DNA from: an uncultured Roseiflexaceae bacterium
GTDB taxonomy: Bacteria; Chloroflexota; Chloroflexia; Chloroflexales; Roseiflexaceae
Length of the DNA stretch: 25,001 nt
Reading direction: 5' to 3'
Assembly (NCBI GenBank): GCA_903868295.1
Contig: CAIPUQ010000059.1
Span: forward strand, 1-25,001
Shown one piece after another: positions 13,622 through 22,367 of the stretch; positions within the stretch are counted from its first letter, which is position 1; the number at the start of each line of letters is the position of its first letter. The notes under the pieces were generated by a model, which did no database searches, was not told the DNA's origin, and was given only the letters and a program-made list of their open reading frames with translations. The translations under genes and the position numbers were made by a program.

Positions 13622-14953
13622 CTATGCCACTACCGTGTGTTTGAACTGTGGCAGATAAGCTTTGTTTTGGGCAAACATCTCGTTGACCATGGCTTTGATC
13701 TCTGCTGGTGCCAACACGGCGGCGGTCAACGGGTCGTTGAGGATTGCGTGGTAGACCTTGCGTGGATCGCCGGTCAGTGCACCAGCCACTGCCATTTCTT
13801 CGATCTGGGCTGACAAGTTGGTCAACATGGCGACTTGTGGCGGGATTGCCCCGACATGCACCGGATGGAGGCCGTCTTTGTCGACAAAGACGGGGACTTC
13901 GACACAGGCATCCTGCGGCAAATTGGTGATGAGGTTGGTGTTGCGTACATTGCCATTGAAGCGGAACGGTTCGCCACCTGCGAGTGCGTTGACGATGTAG
14001 GCAGCGTACTCGTGGCCGCGATTGAGGTTGAGGTTGGCACTGCCATCGAACCACGATCGGGCATCGTCGCGCCATTCGTTTTCGCGCCGCAGGTACTCAT
14101 CGAGGATATACGCATGGACACCGGGATTCCAACCAGTACCGTGCGTGCAGTACTTTTCGATCAGGTCGGGGCGTTTGCGGAACCAGGCGTTGTACTCAGA
14201 GTTGTGCCCGCTCGATTCGGTCACATAATAATCGAGGTTGAGGAACATCTCGTTGCGCACAATTTCTTCGTTGTAGACTTCTGGGCGCTCGGTGATGGCT
14301 TTGCGAATCAACGGGATGGCGTCTTGGCCCTTCCAGTTGTATTTGACATACCAGGCCATGTGATTGATGCCGGCGCAGACGTAATCGATTTCTTCGTACG
14401 GTGCGCCTATCCATTGCGCGAGCATCTCAGATGTCCCTTGGACACTGTGACAGAGCCCCGTGATGGCAATCTTGGACTCGTGTTGCATAGCACGACAGAG
14501 CATCGCCATGGGGTTTGTGTAGTTGAGCATCATCGCTGATGGGCAGTATTTTTCCATGTCTTTGACGATGGCGAGCATTTCGGGGATGGTGCGCAATGCG
14601 CGGAAGATGCCCGATGGGCCACGTGTGTCGCCCACATTGATGTCGATGCCGTACTTCTTGGGGATTTCGATGTCGTAGCGCCAGACCTGCACGCCGCCGG
14701 CCAAAATGGTCACCATGACGACGTCGGCACCCTGGAGGGCTTCAGCCCGGTTGCGGGTTGAACGGACGGTAGCCGGGTATTTGCCCAGTTCGATGATACG
14801 GCGGACCGACTTTTCGGCGAAGTCCAGCCGTTCCTGGTCGATGTCCATCAACACCAATTCGGCATTTTTGAGACGATCAAAGGTCAAAATGTCACGTACC
14901 AGGGTCCGTGTGAACCCGATGCTCCCTGCGCCGATGAACGTAATCCGCGTCAT
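13622..14953 (-). CDS. GH4 glycosidase, alpha-galactosidase (MelA) type
   Basis: A 443-residue NAD- and metal-dependent glycoside hydrolase that cleaves by a redox-elimination mechanism. The Rossmann fold opens with ITFIGAGSIGFTRTL (4-18). NYTNPMAM (144-151), the metal ligands Cys168 (LCHSVQGT) and His198 (AGINHMAW), and DTRGPSGIFRALRT are all as in GH4. The CHSV signature is the one associated with alpha-galactosidases of the MelA group. A start 18 codons upstream is possible, but the ATG at 14953 gives a classical 4-nt ATGA overlap with the preceding GH4 gene and matches the family N-terminus. It is the last gene of the eight-gene operon and ends before a strong palindrome. The alpha-galactosidase call rests on the signature; the substrate could be another alpha-linked sugar. 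Confidence 0.9.
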   Translation of the reverse strand: MTRITFIGAGSIGFTRTLVRDILTFDRLKNAELVLMDIDQERLDFAEKSVRRIIELGKYPATVRSTRNRAEALQGADVVMVTILAGGVQVWRYDIEIPKKYGIDINVGDTRGPSGIFRALRTIPEMLAIVKDMEKYCPSAMMLNYTNPMAMLCRAMQHESKIAITGLCHSVQGTSEMLAQWIGAPYEEIDYVCAGINHMAWYVKYNWKGQDAIPLIRKAITERPEVYNEEIVRNEMFLNLDYYVTESSGHNSEYNAWFRKRPDLIEKYCTHGTGWNPGVHAYILDEYLRRENEWRDDARSWFDGSANLNLNRGHEYAAYIVNALAGGEPFRFNGNVRNTNLITNLPQDACVEVPVFVDKDGLHPVHVGAIPPQVAMLTNLSAQIEEMAVAGALTGDPRKVYHAILNDPLTAAVLAPAEIKAMVNEMFAQNKAYLPQFKHTVVA

Positions 14954-16275
14954 GATTGTCCTTCTCCGTTGGTCGTTGCGTCTATGTAACTCGTCGTGTG
15001 CGTCCACAGGTCTGCGCCGAGCGCTTCGACCGTGGCGAGCGAATCGACCGAGCCGTCAATGGTCAGCGCGTGCAGAAATGCATCGCGGTTTTGGGTAAGG
15101 GCTGCCTCGACAATAACATTCACCCAGGCGTACCTGCTTGCCAGCATCCCTGCGGTTGCATGCCCCAAACGTGGTTGGGGGATTGCTGTGGGCTTCCCGT
15201 TTGCCATATGCGCCGGGGCTTCGACGATTGCACCGATGGGGAGATCTGGTACTTGGCCGGTGTTGGGCAGATTAACGGCATAGATTTCGTTGCGTTGTTC
15301 GCGGATGGCGCGGACAATCTCGACCACCTGCTCGTGCTCGCCCGATTCGCGCAGAAATAATCGTTCGGGCAACGGAGCAACGCTGTTTGCATCGGCTTCC
15401 ATCGCAACAAACTCGGCATCACCGCCGGCAATTGTGCCTTCGAACGAAAACGCATCTACCCCGAGACGCATGCCGTAGTATGCTCCAGAGCGAAAAAACT
15501 GTGGAAAGAATTCGGTCACGTGACGGTCAAGGACTGCAGGGAATGCCCCGGTGTGCCCCAAAAGCTCCCACGAGAATCGATTCTGGTCGGCCTGGGTAAC
15601 GGGTACCGTCTGCTGTGATGCGGCATATGCATGCATGCGCGGCATCAGGTCGACCCCATCACTGGCAATTGCGGTCATCCAGGTCAGATGATTATACCCT
15701 GCATACTGCGCGGTCAACGATGCCTTGGGAAGCGCCAAGGTATCTGCGAGGTAATGAAGGACATGCAAGACTCCGTGACACAAGCCAATCACGGGGATCC
15801 CAACGGCGAGCTGGATCGCCTGACAAATTGGGGCCATCGGATTGGAATAGTTGACGAACAACGCGTCAGGAGCATATGCAGCGACATCGCGGGCAATTGC
15901 GACCATGGCGGGGATCATGCGGACAGCGCGGGAGCTACCGCCTGGTCCGACGGTATCACCCACTGGCATGTAGATGCCGTATTGGCGCGGGATGAAAACG
16001 TCTTGCTCCCACGCTCGCCGTCCCCCTACCCCAACCGTGCAAATCACCACGGTTGCCCCAGGGAGTGCCTCGCGGCGGTCGGTATGGGCACGCAACCCAA
16101 TCGGCGCGCCTGTTTGTGCAATCATTTTACGAGCGAGTTGGTTTGCAACATGCAAGGCTTGCGGGTTGGGATCAACCAGACGGACATCACATGGGCGCCC
16201 TGCGGCAACCAAATCTGCTAAAAGTCCACGCGTAAAAGATGCACTCCCTGCGCCTATCAGTACGTAGCGTTCCAT
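14950..16275 (-). CDS. GH4 glycosidase with CHGV signature
   Basis: A 441-residue second member of family GH4. It has the Rossmann motif VLIGAGSASFTRGL (5-18), VGDTVGPGGSSRAVR, NYSNPMAPICQAI (142-154), Cys166 (GLCHGVLH) and His196 (AGYNHLTW), so NAD and metal binding look intact. The CHGx form of the cysteine motif is the one linked to uronic-acid-specific GH4 enzymes (alpha-glucuronidase/galacturonidase), unlike the CHSV of its downstream neighbour; this assignment is tentative. The ATG at 16275 follows AAGGAT about 8 nt upstream. Its stop overlaps the next GH4 start by 4 nt, so equimolar synthesis is likely. The two paralogues differ clearly in sequence, which argues for different substrates rather than a recent duplication. 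Confidence 0.88.
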   Translation of the reverse strand: MERYVLIGAGSASFTRGLLADLVAAGRPCDVRLVDPNPQALHVANQLARKMIAQTGAPIGLRAHTDRREALPGATVVICTVGVGGRRAWEQDVFIPRQYGIYMPVGDTVGPGGSSRAVRMIPAMVAIARDVAAYAPDALFVNYSNPMAPICQAIQLAVGIPVIGLCHGVLHVLHYLADTLALPKASLTAQYAGYNHLTWMTAIASDGVDLMPRMHAYAASQQTVPVTQADQNRFSWELLGHTGAFPAVLDRHVTEFFPQFFRSGAYYGMRLGVDAFSFEGTIAGGDAEFVAMEADANSVAPLPERLFLRESGEHEQVVEIVRAIREQRNEIYAVNLPNTGQVPDLPIGAIVEAPAHMANGKPTAIPQPRLGHATAGMLASRYAWVNVIVEAALTQNRDAFLHALTIDGSVDSLATVEALGADLWTHTTSYIDATTNGEGQS

Positions 16276-16316
16276 GGGACTTATCCTTTGTGGTGGCGCA
16301 TAAAATACGCTACCGC

Positions 16317-17165
16317 TTACTTGAATCCACTGGTGGCGGCGTTGGCCACAATCTGCCGTTGAAACAAGATATAAATCAATACAATTGGTATCAGCACAAT
16401 GACTGAGGCCGCCATGGTAAGGCTGGGTTGCGAGCCATGATTACTGCTATACCAGGTCAATAGCAGTGGGAGTGTGCGGCGTTCATGGGTGGTGATTACA
16501 ATCAAAGGCCACAGGTAATCGTTCCAGGTTGCCATAAAAGTGAAAATACCCAATGTAGCTAATGGTGCACTTAATTGGGGAAGAATTAAACTCCGATAGA
16601 TTTGAAACTCGCTTGCACCGTCCATTCTCCCTGCATCAATCAGCTCGCGCGGGATACCTTCGATGAATTGACGCATCAAAAAAATACCAAAGGCGTCTAT
16701 CATGGCAGGGATGATGAGCCCCCACAAGGTATCGATGAGTTGTAATTTGACGAGAATCAAATATAGCGGAATCATAATCATCTGAAAGGGAATCATGATT
16801 TGCGCCATGATAACGGCAAACATCAGTCCTTTGCCGCCGAACTCGTAGCGTGCAAAAATATACCCGGCGAGGGAACTGGTAAACAAGGTTACCCCTACCC
16901 GTGCTATCGCCACGAAGCTCGAATTAAAGAAAAACAGCCCGAGGGGTACTTTGGGGTCGTTGAAAATAGTGGTGTAGTTTTGCCAAGTTGGTACTTTGGG
17001 GAACAAAGTGGGCGGGATCTGTATAATCTCACTGGGAGTTTTGAGAGAAGACAAAATTACATACACGAACGGCAGTAATGTCACACTCAAGCCAATGCCG
17101 AGCACGACATAGCGCAGGACTGCACCAATGAGATATGAATAGTTCGTACGTGATTGTGTGACCAT
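16317..17165 (-). CDS. Carbohydrate ABC transporter permease (MalG type)
   Basis: A 282-residue inner-membrane permease of the CUT1 sugar importer family, with about six hydrophobic segments. The family's EAA loop, which contacts the ATPase, is visible as EGIPRELIDAGRMDGASEF (about 178-196), followed by LPQLSAPLATLGIFTFMATWNDYLWPL. It pairs with the MalF-type permease whose stop lies 3 nt upstream of its start. Ribosome binding is from GGAG within the end of that gene. It is noticeably richer in A+T than the GH4 genes it precedes. No ATPase gene lies nearby. Confidence 0.94.
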   Translation of the reverse strand: MVTQSRTNYSYLIGAVLRYVVLGIGLSVTLLPFVYVILSSLKTPSEIIQIPPTLFPKVPTWQNYTTIFNDPKVPLGLFFFNSSFVAIARVGVTLFTSSLAGYIFARYEFGGKGLMFAVIMAQIMIPFQMIMIPLYLILVKLQLIDTLWGLIIPAMIDAFGIFLMRQFIEGIPRELIDAGRMDGASEFQIYRSLILPQLSAPLATLGIFTFMATWNDYLWPLIVITTHERRTLPLLLTWYSSNHGSQPSLTMAASVIVLIPIVLIYILFQRQIVANAATSGFK

Positions 17166-17168
17166 ATG

Positions 17169-18122
17169 TTAGTACTCCCAATCACTACGCAAAAAACGAA
17201 ACTGCAGGAGGGTGAACACCATAATGATTCCAAACAAGATAAACGACATGGCTGCAGCCCAACCCATGTTTTGGTAACGAAATGCGTTTTGATAAATACT
17301 CATCAAAATGGTCTGAGTCTGCTCCCGCGGGCCGCCTCTCGTCATCACTTGCGCTAATATAAACATCTGGAGCGACGATAAAATCGTCATTACAGAGACA
17401 AATAGCATGGTTGGTTGTAATAAGGGTAGTGTGACATACCAAAACATTTGTTGTTCGTTGGCACCATCAACCCTTGCCGCATCACGTAAATTTTGCGGAA
17501 TTCCTTGCAGAGCCGCAATGAAAATAACCAAATTATAGCCAAAATCTTGCCATAAATGGGCGACAATCAAGGCGAACATTGCCAACGGAATTCCCATTAC
17601 AAAGGCTTGAGGATCACTCAACCACGCTTTGGGCGGGGTCAATCCAATGGAGCGAATCATTTCACTGAGCAATCCTGCTTGCGGATTGTAAATCGCACCC
17701 CATATCAACGCAACTGCAACTGCCGATGTAACGGTCGGTAAGAAATACACAGCACGAAAAAACCCTTTGACCCGCGTATGACTGCGTTCGATGATGATTG
17801 CGAGTGGGAGCGTGATCGCAAGGTTCAGAGGCAAGATTAAAAACGTAAATAAAAATGTATTTGACACTGATTTGCGAAAAACCGTTGCAGGTTGACTATC
17901 GCTAAACAAATCCACATAATTTCTGATGCCGATAAAAGGATTAGATTCCCCTAAACCAAATAGTGTGCCCCCAACACGTGCTGGTGAATAATCGAAGAAG
18001 CCCAGAATAACCGCCCAAATCAGGGGGAGTAAACTGAAAATCATCAAATAGATCATGATGGGAGTCATGACACGAAAGGCAAATCGGCGTTGTGTTTGTC
18101 GAACCGAGCCAGGTGAGGCCAT
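17169..18122 (-). CDS. Carbohydrate ABC transporter permease (MalF/UgpA type)
   Basis: A 317-residue inner-membrane permease of a CUT1 sugar importer, with about six membrane segments (the first around 19-40) and the EAA motif LQGIPQNLRDAARVDGANEQQ before VTLPLLQPTMLFV. The ATG at 18122 is chosen over one at 18155 because it has a perfect AGGAGG 7 nt upstream and the longer frame would begin inside the large hairpin. It is transcribed after the binding-protein gene and before the MalG-type gene. The hairpin before it may set the usual excess of binding protein over permease. Confidence 0.94.
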   Translation of the reverse strand: MASPGSVRQTQRRFAFRVMTPIMIYLMIFSLLPLIWAVILGFFDYSPARVGGTLFGLGESNPFIGIRNYVDLFSDSQPATVFRKSVSNTFLFTFLILPLNLAITLPLAIIIERSHTRVKGFFRAVYFLPTVTSAVAVALIWGAIYNPQAGLLSEMIRSIGLTPPKAWLSDPQAFVMGIPLAMFALIVAHLWQDFGYNLVIFIAALQGIPQNLRDAARVDGANEQQMFWYVTLPLLQPTMLFVSVMTILSSLQMFILAQVMTRGGPREQTQTILMSIYQNAFRYQNMGWAAAMSFILFGIIMVFTLLQFRFLRSDWEY

Positions 18123-18141
18123 GGCAATGCCTCCTGTATTG

Positions 18142-18177
18142 ATCATGCGCGTCACCGGTTACGGTGACGCGCATGAT
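18142..18177 (-). terminator. Intercistronic hairpin between binding protein and permease genes
   Basis: A perfect 16-bp stem (18142-18157 with 18162-18177) with a four-base loop lies 8 nt after the binding-protein stop and 19 nt before the permease start. No T tract follows on the minus strand. It probably stabilises the upstream mRNA or partly terminates, as known for malE-type operons. Confidence 0.75.
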
Positions 18178-18185
18178 TTGAAGAG

Positions 18186-19496
18186 TTACTTGCTTGCTTT
18201 ACTGTCAACCATTGCATTGGCTTCAGCATTCATGTTTGCTGCAGCTTGTTCTGGCGTCACCGATCCGTTGAGGGCGTCTGTCAAGTTTTTTGCGATAATT
18301 TCATAAAAGAGTTGATCGCGGTCTGTGACGTTCCCCAAGTATTGACCATACGGGAGTAACTTCAGGATGGGTTGCATGTACGGTGCAACGGCAAGAATTT
18401 CGGCTGGATTATCAACCAATTCCTTGAGCGCTGGTACCGTTCCTGAAATTTGATTGAACTTCAACGCATTGGCTCGATTGACGGTCAAGTAGTTCTGTAA
18501 CATCCACGCTTCTTTGCTGTGCTTGGTGTTCGTCGAAACGACTTTACCCCAACCAGCATCGGCAGCAAACTTGTATTCGCTCCCAAACATTGGTGGTAGC
18601 GCAACATATTCGAATTTCACATCAGGGTAATCGACTTTGCCAACACCAGCTGCCCAAGGTCCGATGTATGCGATTCCGACTTGACCTTTGAAAAACGCAC
18701 CTGGTAGTCCGTTGTCACCTGAAAAGAGCGTTGCGTCGATTACTTTGTCTTCTTGGGCGTAGCGCGTCAACGTGCGAACCACGTTGAGTGCTTCTTTGCT
18801 TTCGAAGTTAAAGTGCTTGCCATCGTCGGCGAAATAGTTCCCGCCTTGTTCGAGAATACCGCCAAGCATGATAAACCCTAATGCATCACCACCAGTGAAG
18901 TGGAATCCTGCGGTTGACATTGTTTCGCCACTAAATGCGGACATTTTTTTGGCATCTGCAATGAGACCGTTAAAGTCTTTGTATTCGGGCGGGAATGTAA
19001 GTCCGGCAGCCTTATACAATTCAGGATTTACGAGTGCACCGCTGTACTCTAAGTTGTATTCGTTAGGCATGCCATACAACTTGCCATTGCAATAGTACCC
19101 GTCGAGCGGTGCCTTATAAAAAATCTCTTGGGCTTTGGTGTAGCTCATCACTTCAGCCGGAGTTTCTTGGAGGCGACCACCTGTGGCATAATTGCAGACC
19201 CATGAACCGAACATTTCGATGACATCGGCTTCTGTACCGGCGGGCATCGAGGTTTGCAACGTTTGGATGAATTGATCGTACGGGAACGTCTCGTACTTGA
19301 CGATGATGTTGGGGTTTTCCTTCATGAATTGGTCAATCAGTTCTTGATTGACCTTGTTGAAGGCCGAGTTTTGGTGCGACCACATGCGAATGGTGACTTG
19401 TTCGGCTACGGGTGCGGCTGGTGTGGCTACACTACAACTAGCCAACAACAGTGCCAGGATGAGTACGAGCCAGCGGACGGGTGAATAGGAACGCAT
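18186..19496 (-). CDS. Extracellular sugar-binding lipoprotein (ABC family 1)
   Basis: A 436-residue solute-binding protein of the family 1 type (COG1653-like) that captures sugar outside the membrane and delivers it to the two downstream permeases. The signal peptide is residues 1-20 with a lipobox LLAS-Cys21, so it should be lipid-anchored. A Thr/Pro/Ala linker follows, then VTIRMWSHQNSAFNKVNQELIDQFMKENPNI and the two-lobe fold, including the family's KGQVGIAYIGPWAAG segment. AGGAGG lies 4 nt before the ATG. The ligand cannot be read from sequence; the GH4 neighbours suggest an alpha-linked oligosaccharide, possibly containing galactose or a uronic acid. Confidence 0.94.
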   Translation of the reverse strand: MRSYSPVRWLVLILALLLASCSVATPAAPVAEQVTIRMWSHQNSAFNKVNQELIDQFMKENPNIIVKYETFPYDQFIQTLQTSMPAGTEADVIEMFGSWVCNYATGGRLQETPAEVMSYTKAQEIFYKAPLDGYYCNGKLYGMPNEYNLEYSGALVNPELYKAAGLTFPPEYKDFNGLIADAKKMSAFSGETMSTAGFHFTGGDALGFIMLGGILEQGGNYFADDGKHFNFESKEALNVVRTLTRYAQEDKVIDATLFSGDNGLPGAFFKGQVGIAYIGPWAAGVGKVDYPDVKFEYVALPPMFGSEYKFAADAGWGKVVSTNTKHSKEAWMLQNYLTVNRANALKFNQISGTVPALKELVDNPAEILAVAPYMQPILKLLPYGQYLGNVTDRDQLFYEIIAKNLTDALNGSVTPEQAAANMNAEANAMVDSKASK

Positions 19497-19543
19497 ACAA
19501 CCTCCTCATGTACAGACGCGACATTGCGACTCACGATATGGGT

Positions 19544-19568
19544 AACGAATCATCCCCGATGATTCGTT
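19544..19568 (-). terminator. Hairpin between SIS isomerase and binding-protein genes
   Basis: An 11-bp perfect stem (19544-19554 with 19558-19568, AACGAATCATC arm) with a three-base loop starts 3 nt after the SIS stop. There is no T tract on the minus strand, so it is more likely an mRNA-processing or stability element than a full stop. Confidence 0.55.
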
Positions 19569-19571
19569 CCG

Positions 19572-20603
19572 CTAAAGCACGACCACCGCATTGAGATTGT
19601 GCGGATTATCCGGGTCAAGTCCCCGTGAGGTGGCCCGTGCGTAGGCGATAGTTTGTAACAGCGGCAACGCAATAATACCTTGGAGGGCATCATCAATTGT
19701 CGATTCCCAGTGCATGTCGCAATCGCTGGTCGGCCCAATGGACAAGGTTTGACCACCCAGTTTGCGCATATCAGCCAGGACCGCTTGTTCTGTGGCTTGC
19801 ATACTTTTGGAACCAATCCCAATTACCAATGAATGCGCATCGACCATTGATTGTGGTCCATGGCGGAACTCCATATGGTGAAATGGTTCGCTAATCGTAA
19901 GCGACATTTCTTTCATCTTGAGGCTGGCTTCGCTGGCAAGGCCATAGCGATAGCCACTCCCCAAGAAATAAAAGCTGTGATAGTGGGGGTTTTTGCCAAT
20001 TTCGAGGCATTGGTTTTGGTACCGTTGCATCACATCAGCCGCAATATCGGGTAAGCTACGTAACTCGCTTAATGAACGGCCAATCAGCGTCCAAATCACT
20101 CCTAACGCGGCAATTTGCATCACCGTGAAGGCGCGTGTTTGGGCCAAACTGGTCTCTTGCCCTGACGGCAAGATGATGTTGATGTCACCCACGCTCGCCA
20201 ACGGTCGGTCTGGGTAGCAGGTGATGGTAATGATCTGCCCATTAGGGGCACTCTGGCGGAATTGTGCTGCTGCCCGTAGTACTTCGGTGGTGCTGCCTGA
20301 GCGGCTGAGCAAAATCAATGTAGGCGTGGCATCGCGGGGAATACTCGCACTAGGATTCAACCATAATTCTGAGGCTGGTACTGCATAGCATGGGCGGGTG
20401 TCGTATTGTTGGGTAATGCGGGCAGCTGCGACGGCAAGGAAATAGGGTGATCCACAGCCGCTCCAAATGATGTGGCTAGCTTTGGTCAAGGCCTTATGTG
20501 CTGCAATATGCGGCGCCTGATTGATCACAACGTCGAGCGCAGCGCGCCACGCATCTGGTTGCGAGCAGAGTTCATTCCAAGTGTGCGTCCCTAGTTGTGT
20601 CAT
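19572..20603 (-). CDS. SIS domain sugar-phosphate isomerase/deaminase
   Basis: A 343-residue cytosolic protein of two SIS domains, like the isomerase half of GlmS without the glutaminase part, or AgaS. The first SIS motif is SGCGSPYFLAVAAARI (48-63) and LLSRSGSTTEVLRAA. The second is GSGYRYGLASEASLKMKEM with EFRHGPQS. The C-terminus LDPDNPHNLNAVVVL is the GlmS-type tail. The family isomerises or deaminates phosphorylated aminosugars and ketoses. The ATG at 20603 has AAAGGA 8 nt upstream, and the gene lies 32 nt after the DeoR regulator. Together with an ABC importer and two GH4 enzymes it suggests an aminosugar or phospho-ketose step; no sugar kinase for this pathway is seen in the operon. 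Confidence 0.9.
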   Translation of the reverse strand: MTQLGTHTWNELCSQPDAWRAALDVVINQAPHIAAHKALTKASHIIWSGCGSPYFLAVAAARITQQYDTRPCYAVPASELWLNPSASIPRDATPTLILLSRSGSTTEVLRAAAQFRQSAPNGQIITITCYPDRPLASVGDINIILPSGQETSLAQTRAFTVMQIAALGVIWTLIGRSLSELRSLPDIAADVMQRYQNQCLEIGKNPHYHSFYFLGSGYRYGLASEASLKMKEMSLTISEPFHHMEFRHGPQSMVDAHSLVIGIGSKSMQATEQAVLADMRKLGGQTLSIGPTSDCDMHWESTIDDALQGIIALPLLQTIAYARATSRGLDPDNPHNLNAVVVL

Positions 20604-20635
20604 GGTGAGGTCCTTTGGTACATAAAATTTGATTA

Positions 20636-21403
20636 CTATGCTTGAATGACCTGCACACCGATGTTGGCAATTGCATTACACAGCGCACTATCGGCATTTG
20701 TATCAGTCACCAAGATGTCGATAGCGCTTAGTGGTGCCACGAATGCCGGAGCACTCCGCCCGAGTTTGGTGTGGTCGGCCACGATGATGACATGTTTACC
20801 GGCACTCAGAATCGCACGATCGGTCATTGTTTCGGGCAGATAGTCGTTGGTCAATCCTTGTATCGCATCGATACCCCGAATTCCAAAAATAATCTTGCTC
20901 ATACGCAGCTCGGCCAAACTTTGTACGGCGAGATGTCCGATATACGAAGACTCACTTTGGCGAAACATTCCACCTAAGGCAATCACATCGAGATTGCTAT
21001 CGGCCAAACAATTCAGAACCGGCAATGAGTTGGTGACAACGGTGATGTCGCTTCGGGTACGAATGTTTTGGGCTACAGCCAAAGCCGTCGTACCACTACT
21101 GATAAAAACCGTTTCACCTGCGACGATGAGATTGGCCGCTGCCTGGGCAATCCGCTGCTTTTCTGCTTTTTGCCAAAGACTGCGTTGCAAAGCCGGTGGT
21201 TCAGGTGGGGCTGCATTGATGGCAACAGCGCCACCATGCACGCGCAGCACGCTCCCGAGTGCGGCTAGTTGGTCAAGATCTCGCCGAGCTGTGGCTTCGC
21301 TGATATCAAACGACGTACACAATACACTCGTTGTCACCTGCCGGTGCTCGCTGATATAGCGTTCGATTTGTTGTAAGCGTGGGTGGAAAATCCGTTTTGT
21401 CAA
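20636..21403 (-). CDS. DeoR/GlpR family transcriptional regulator
   Basis: A 255-residue repressor-type DNA-binding protein. The N-terminal winged helix-turn-helix is at about 8-58 (LQQIERYISEHRQVTTSVL, then SEATARRDLDQLAALGSVLRVHGGA, the DeoR signature). The C-terminal DeoR sensor domain contains the phosphate-binding SSGTTA and ADHTKLGR, so the effector should be a sugar phosphate. The start is TTG at 21403: an in-frame stop lies two codons upstream, no ATG is near, and GAGG precedes it by about 10 nt. The rare start may keep its level low. It sits 30 nt after PhyH and 32 nt before the SIS gene, within the operon it probably controls. Confidence 0.92.
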   Translation of the reverse strand: MTKRIFHPRLQQIERYISEHRQVTTSVLCTSFDISEATARRDLDQLAALGSVLRVHGGAVAINAAPPEPPALQRSLWQKAEKQRIAQAAANLIVAGETVFISSGTTALAVAQNIRTRSDITVVTNSLPVLNCLADSNLDVIALGGMFRQSESSYIGHLAVQSLAELRMSKIIFGIRGIDAIQGLTNDYLPETMTDRAILSAGKHVIIVADHTKLGRSAPAFVAPLSAIDILVTDTNADSALCNAIANIGVQVIQA

Positions 21404-21433
21404 GGTTCACCAATCCTCGTTCTCGTGTAGAAA

Positions 21434-22270
21434 CTACTGGACGTACCCACCAGCGTTGCTGACTGCTTGCATCTCGACCCCTGGTTTGCCATCCTTTTCT
21501 ACCCACACCCCGCACTCACTTCCATCTTCACTCGCGTCGAGGGTAACTTCGCTCCCATCAAAACGCAATGCCGGGTTGTAGAAATGCGATACCTGCTGTG
21601 CTTCACCGACGATGTAGTGGGTTATCAATGCACGACGAAAGCGGGTCTGACTAATGTTCGGCAAGCTTCCGTGAATCAATTGCCCATTGAAAAACAACAC
21701 GTCGCCTGCCTGCATGATGACGGATGCCGCAGACATGTCAGCCGGAATTGGTACCGTCACGTTGGTGAAACTTTTGCTGGTATCTGCAGGAATCGTGCAG
21801 AGTACTGGTAATTCATGACTACCTGGCACAACCTGTAGACAGCCGTTCTCTTCGTCGCAGTCATCTAGAGCAACCCAGGCGGCGCAACAAGTCCCCGGAT
21901 TAACCCGCAAGTAATACTGATCTTGGTGGAGTGCTTGTCCACGTGCGCCTGCCGCTTTGAAATAAATCATAGTACTGACTGCGAATGGCTCGATACCTAA
22001 TAGTTCAACCATTACATCACGTAAGCGTGTGTCGAGTAAGTGGTTTTTGCTACGTGCATCGATGCGATGCAAATTCAAAATACGTGGGTAGCGTTTGAGC
22101 GGGTCTTGGGCATCTGCAATGATGTCAGGGTCGTATACTTCTTTGGCACGTTCGGCCGCATTCATCTGCATATAATGGGCGACTAACTCGCGGACTTCCG
22201 CTGCTGGTATTAATCCTCGTACCAGCGCATACCCGTTTTGGGCGTATTCTTTCGTGTGTTGCTCGTACAT
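21434..22270 (-). CDS. Phytanoyl-CoA dioxygenase (PhyH) family protein
   Basis: A 278-residue Fe(II)/2-oxoglutarate-dependent oxygenase. The iron ligands are His115 and Asp117 (LHQDQYYLRVNPG) and His200 (FNGQLIHGSLPN). The Arg cluster after it (210-213, TRFRRALITHYI) provides the 2-oxoglutarate anchor. The double-stranded beta-helix segments CLQVVPGSHELPV and AGDVLFFNGQ are typical. Bacterial members hydroxylate a wide range of small molecules and the substrate here is unknown. GGGAGA lies about 6 nt before the ATG at 22270. It is the first gene after a recognisable promoter and leads an otherwise sugar-uptake operon, an unusual placement. Confidence 0.93.
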   Translation of the reverse strand: MYEQHTKEYAQNGYALVRGLIPAAEVRELVAHYMQMNAAERAKEVYDPDIIADAQDPLKRYPRILNLHRIDARSKNHLLDTRLRDVMVELLGIEPFAVSTMIYFKAAGARGQALHQDQYYLRVNPGTCCAAWVALDDCDEENGCLQVVPGSHELPVLCTIPADTSKSFTNVTVPIPADMSAASVIMQAGDVLFFNGQLIHGSLPNISQTRFRRALITHYIVGEAQQVSHFYNPALRFDGSEVTLDASEDGSECGVWVEKDGKPGVEMQAVSNAGGYVQ

Positions 22271-22323
22271 ACATTCTCCCTTTGAAAATGCAAAAATATA
22301 TCAAGAAATGCGTGTATGCGATG

Positions 22324-22352
22324 ATTGTATGATGGAATGCGATTGTTTGCAA
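22324..22352 (-). promoter_or_regulatory. Promoter of the PhyH-GH4 operon
   Basis: On the minus strand a TTGCAA -35 (22352-22347) and a TACAAT -10 (22329-22324) are exactly 17 bp apart. Transcription would start near 22317, leaving a 47-nt leader to the PhyH ATG. It is the only good promoter seen upstream of the eight same-strand genes down to 13622. Confidence 0.72.
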
Positions 22353-22367
22353 GTAGAAAAATAGGTG

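Noticed and set aside
14954..15007. Earlier start of the downstream GH4 gene
   Set aside because: It would overlap the preceding GH4 gene by 58 nt and adds a charged tail unlike the family. The ATG at 14953 gives the usual 4-nt overlap.
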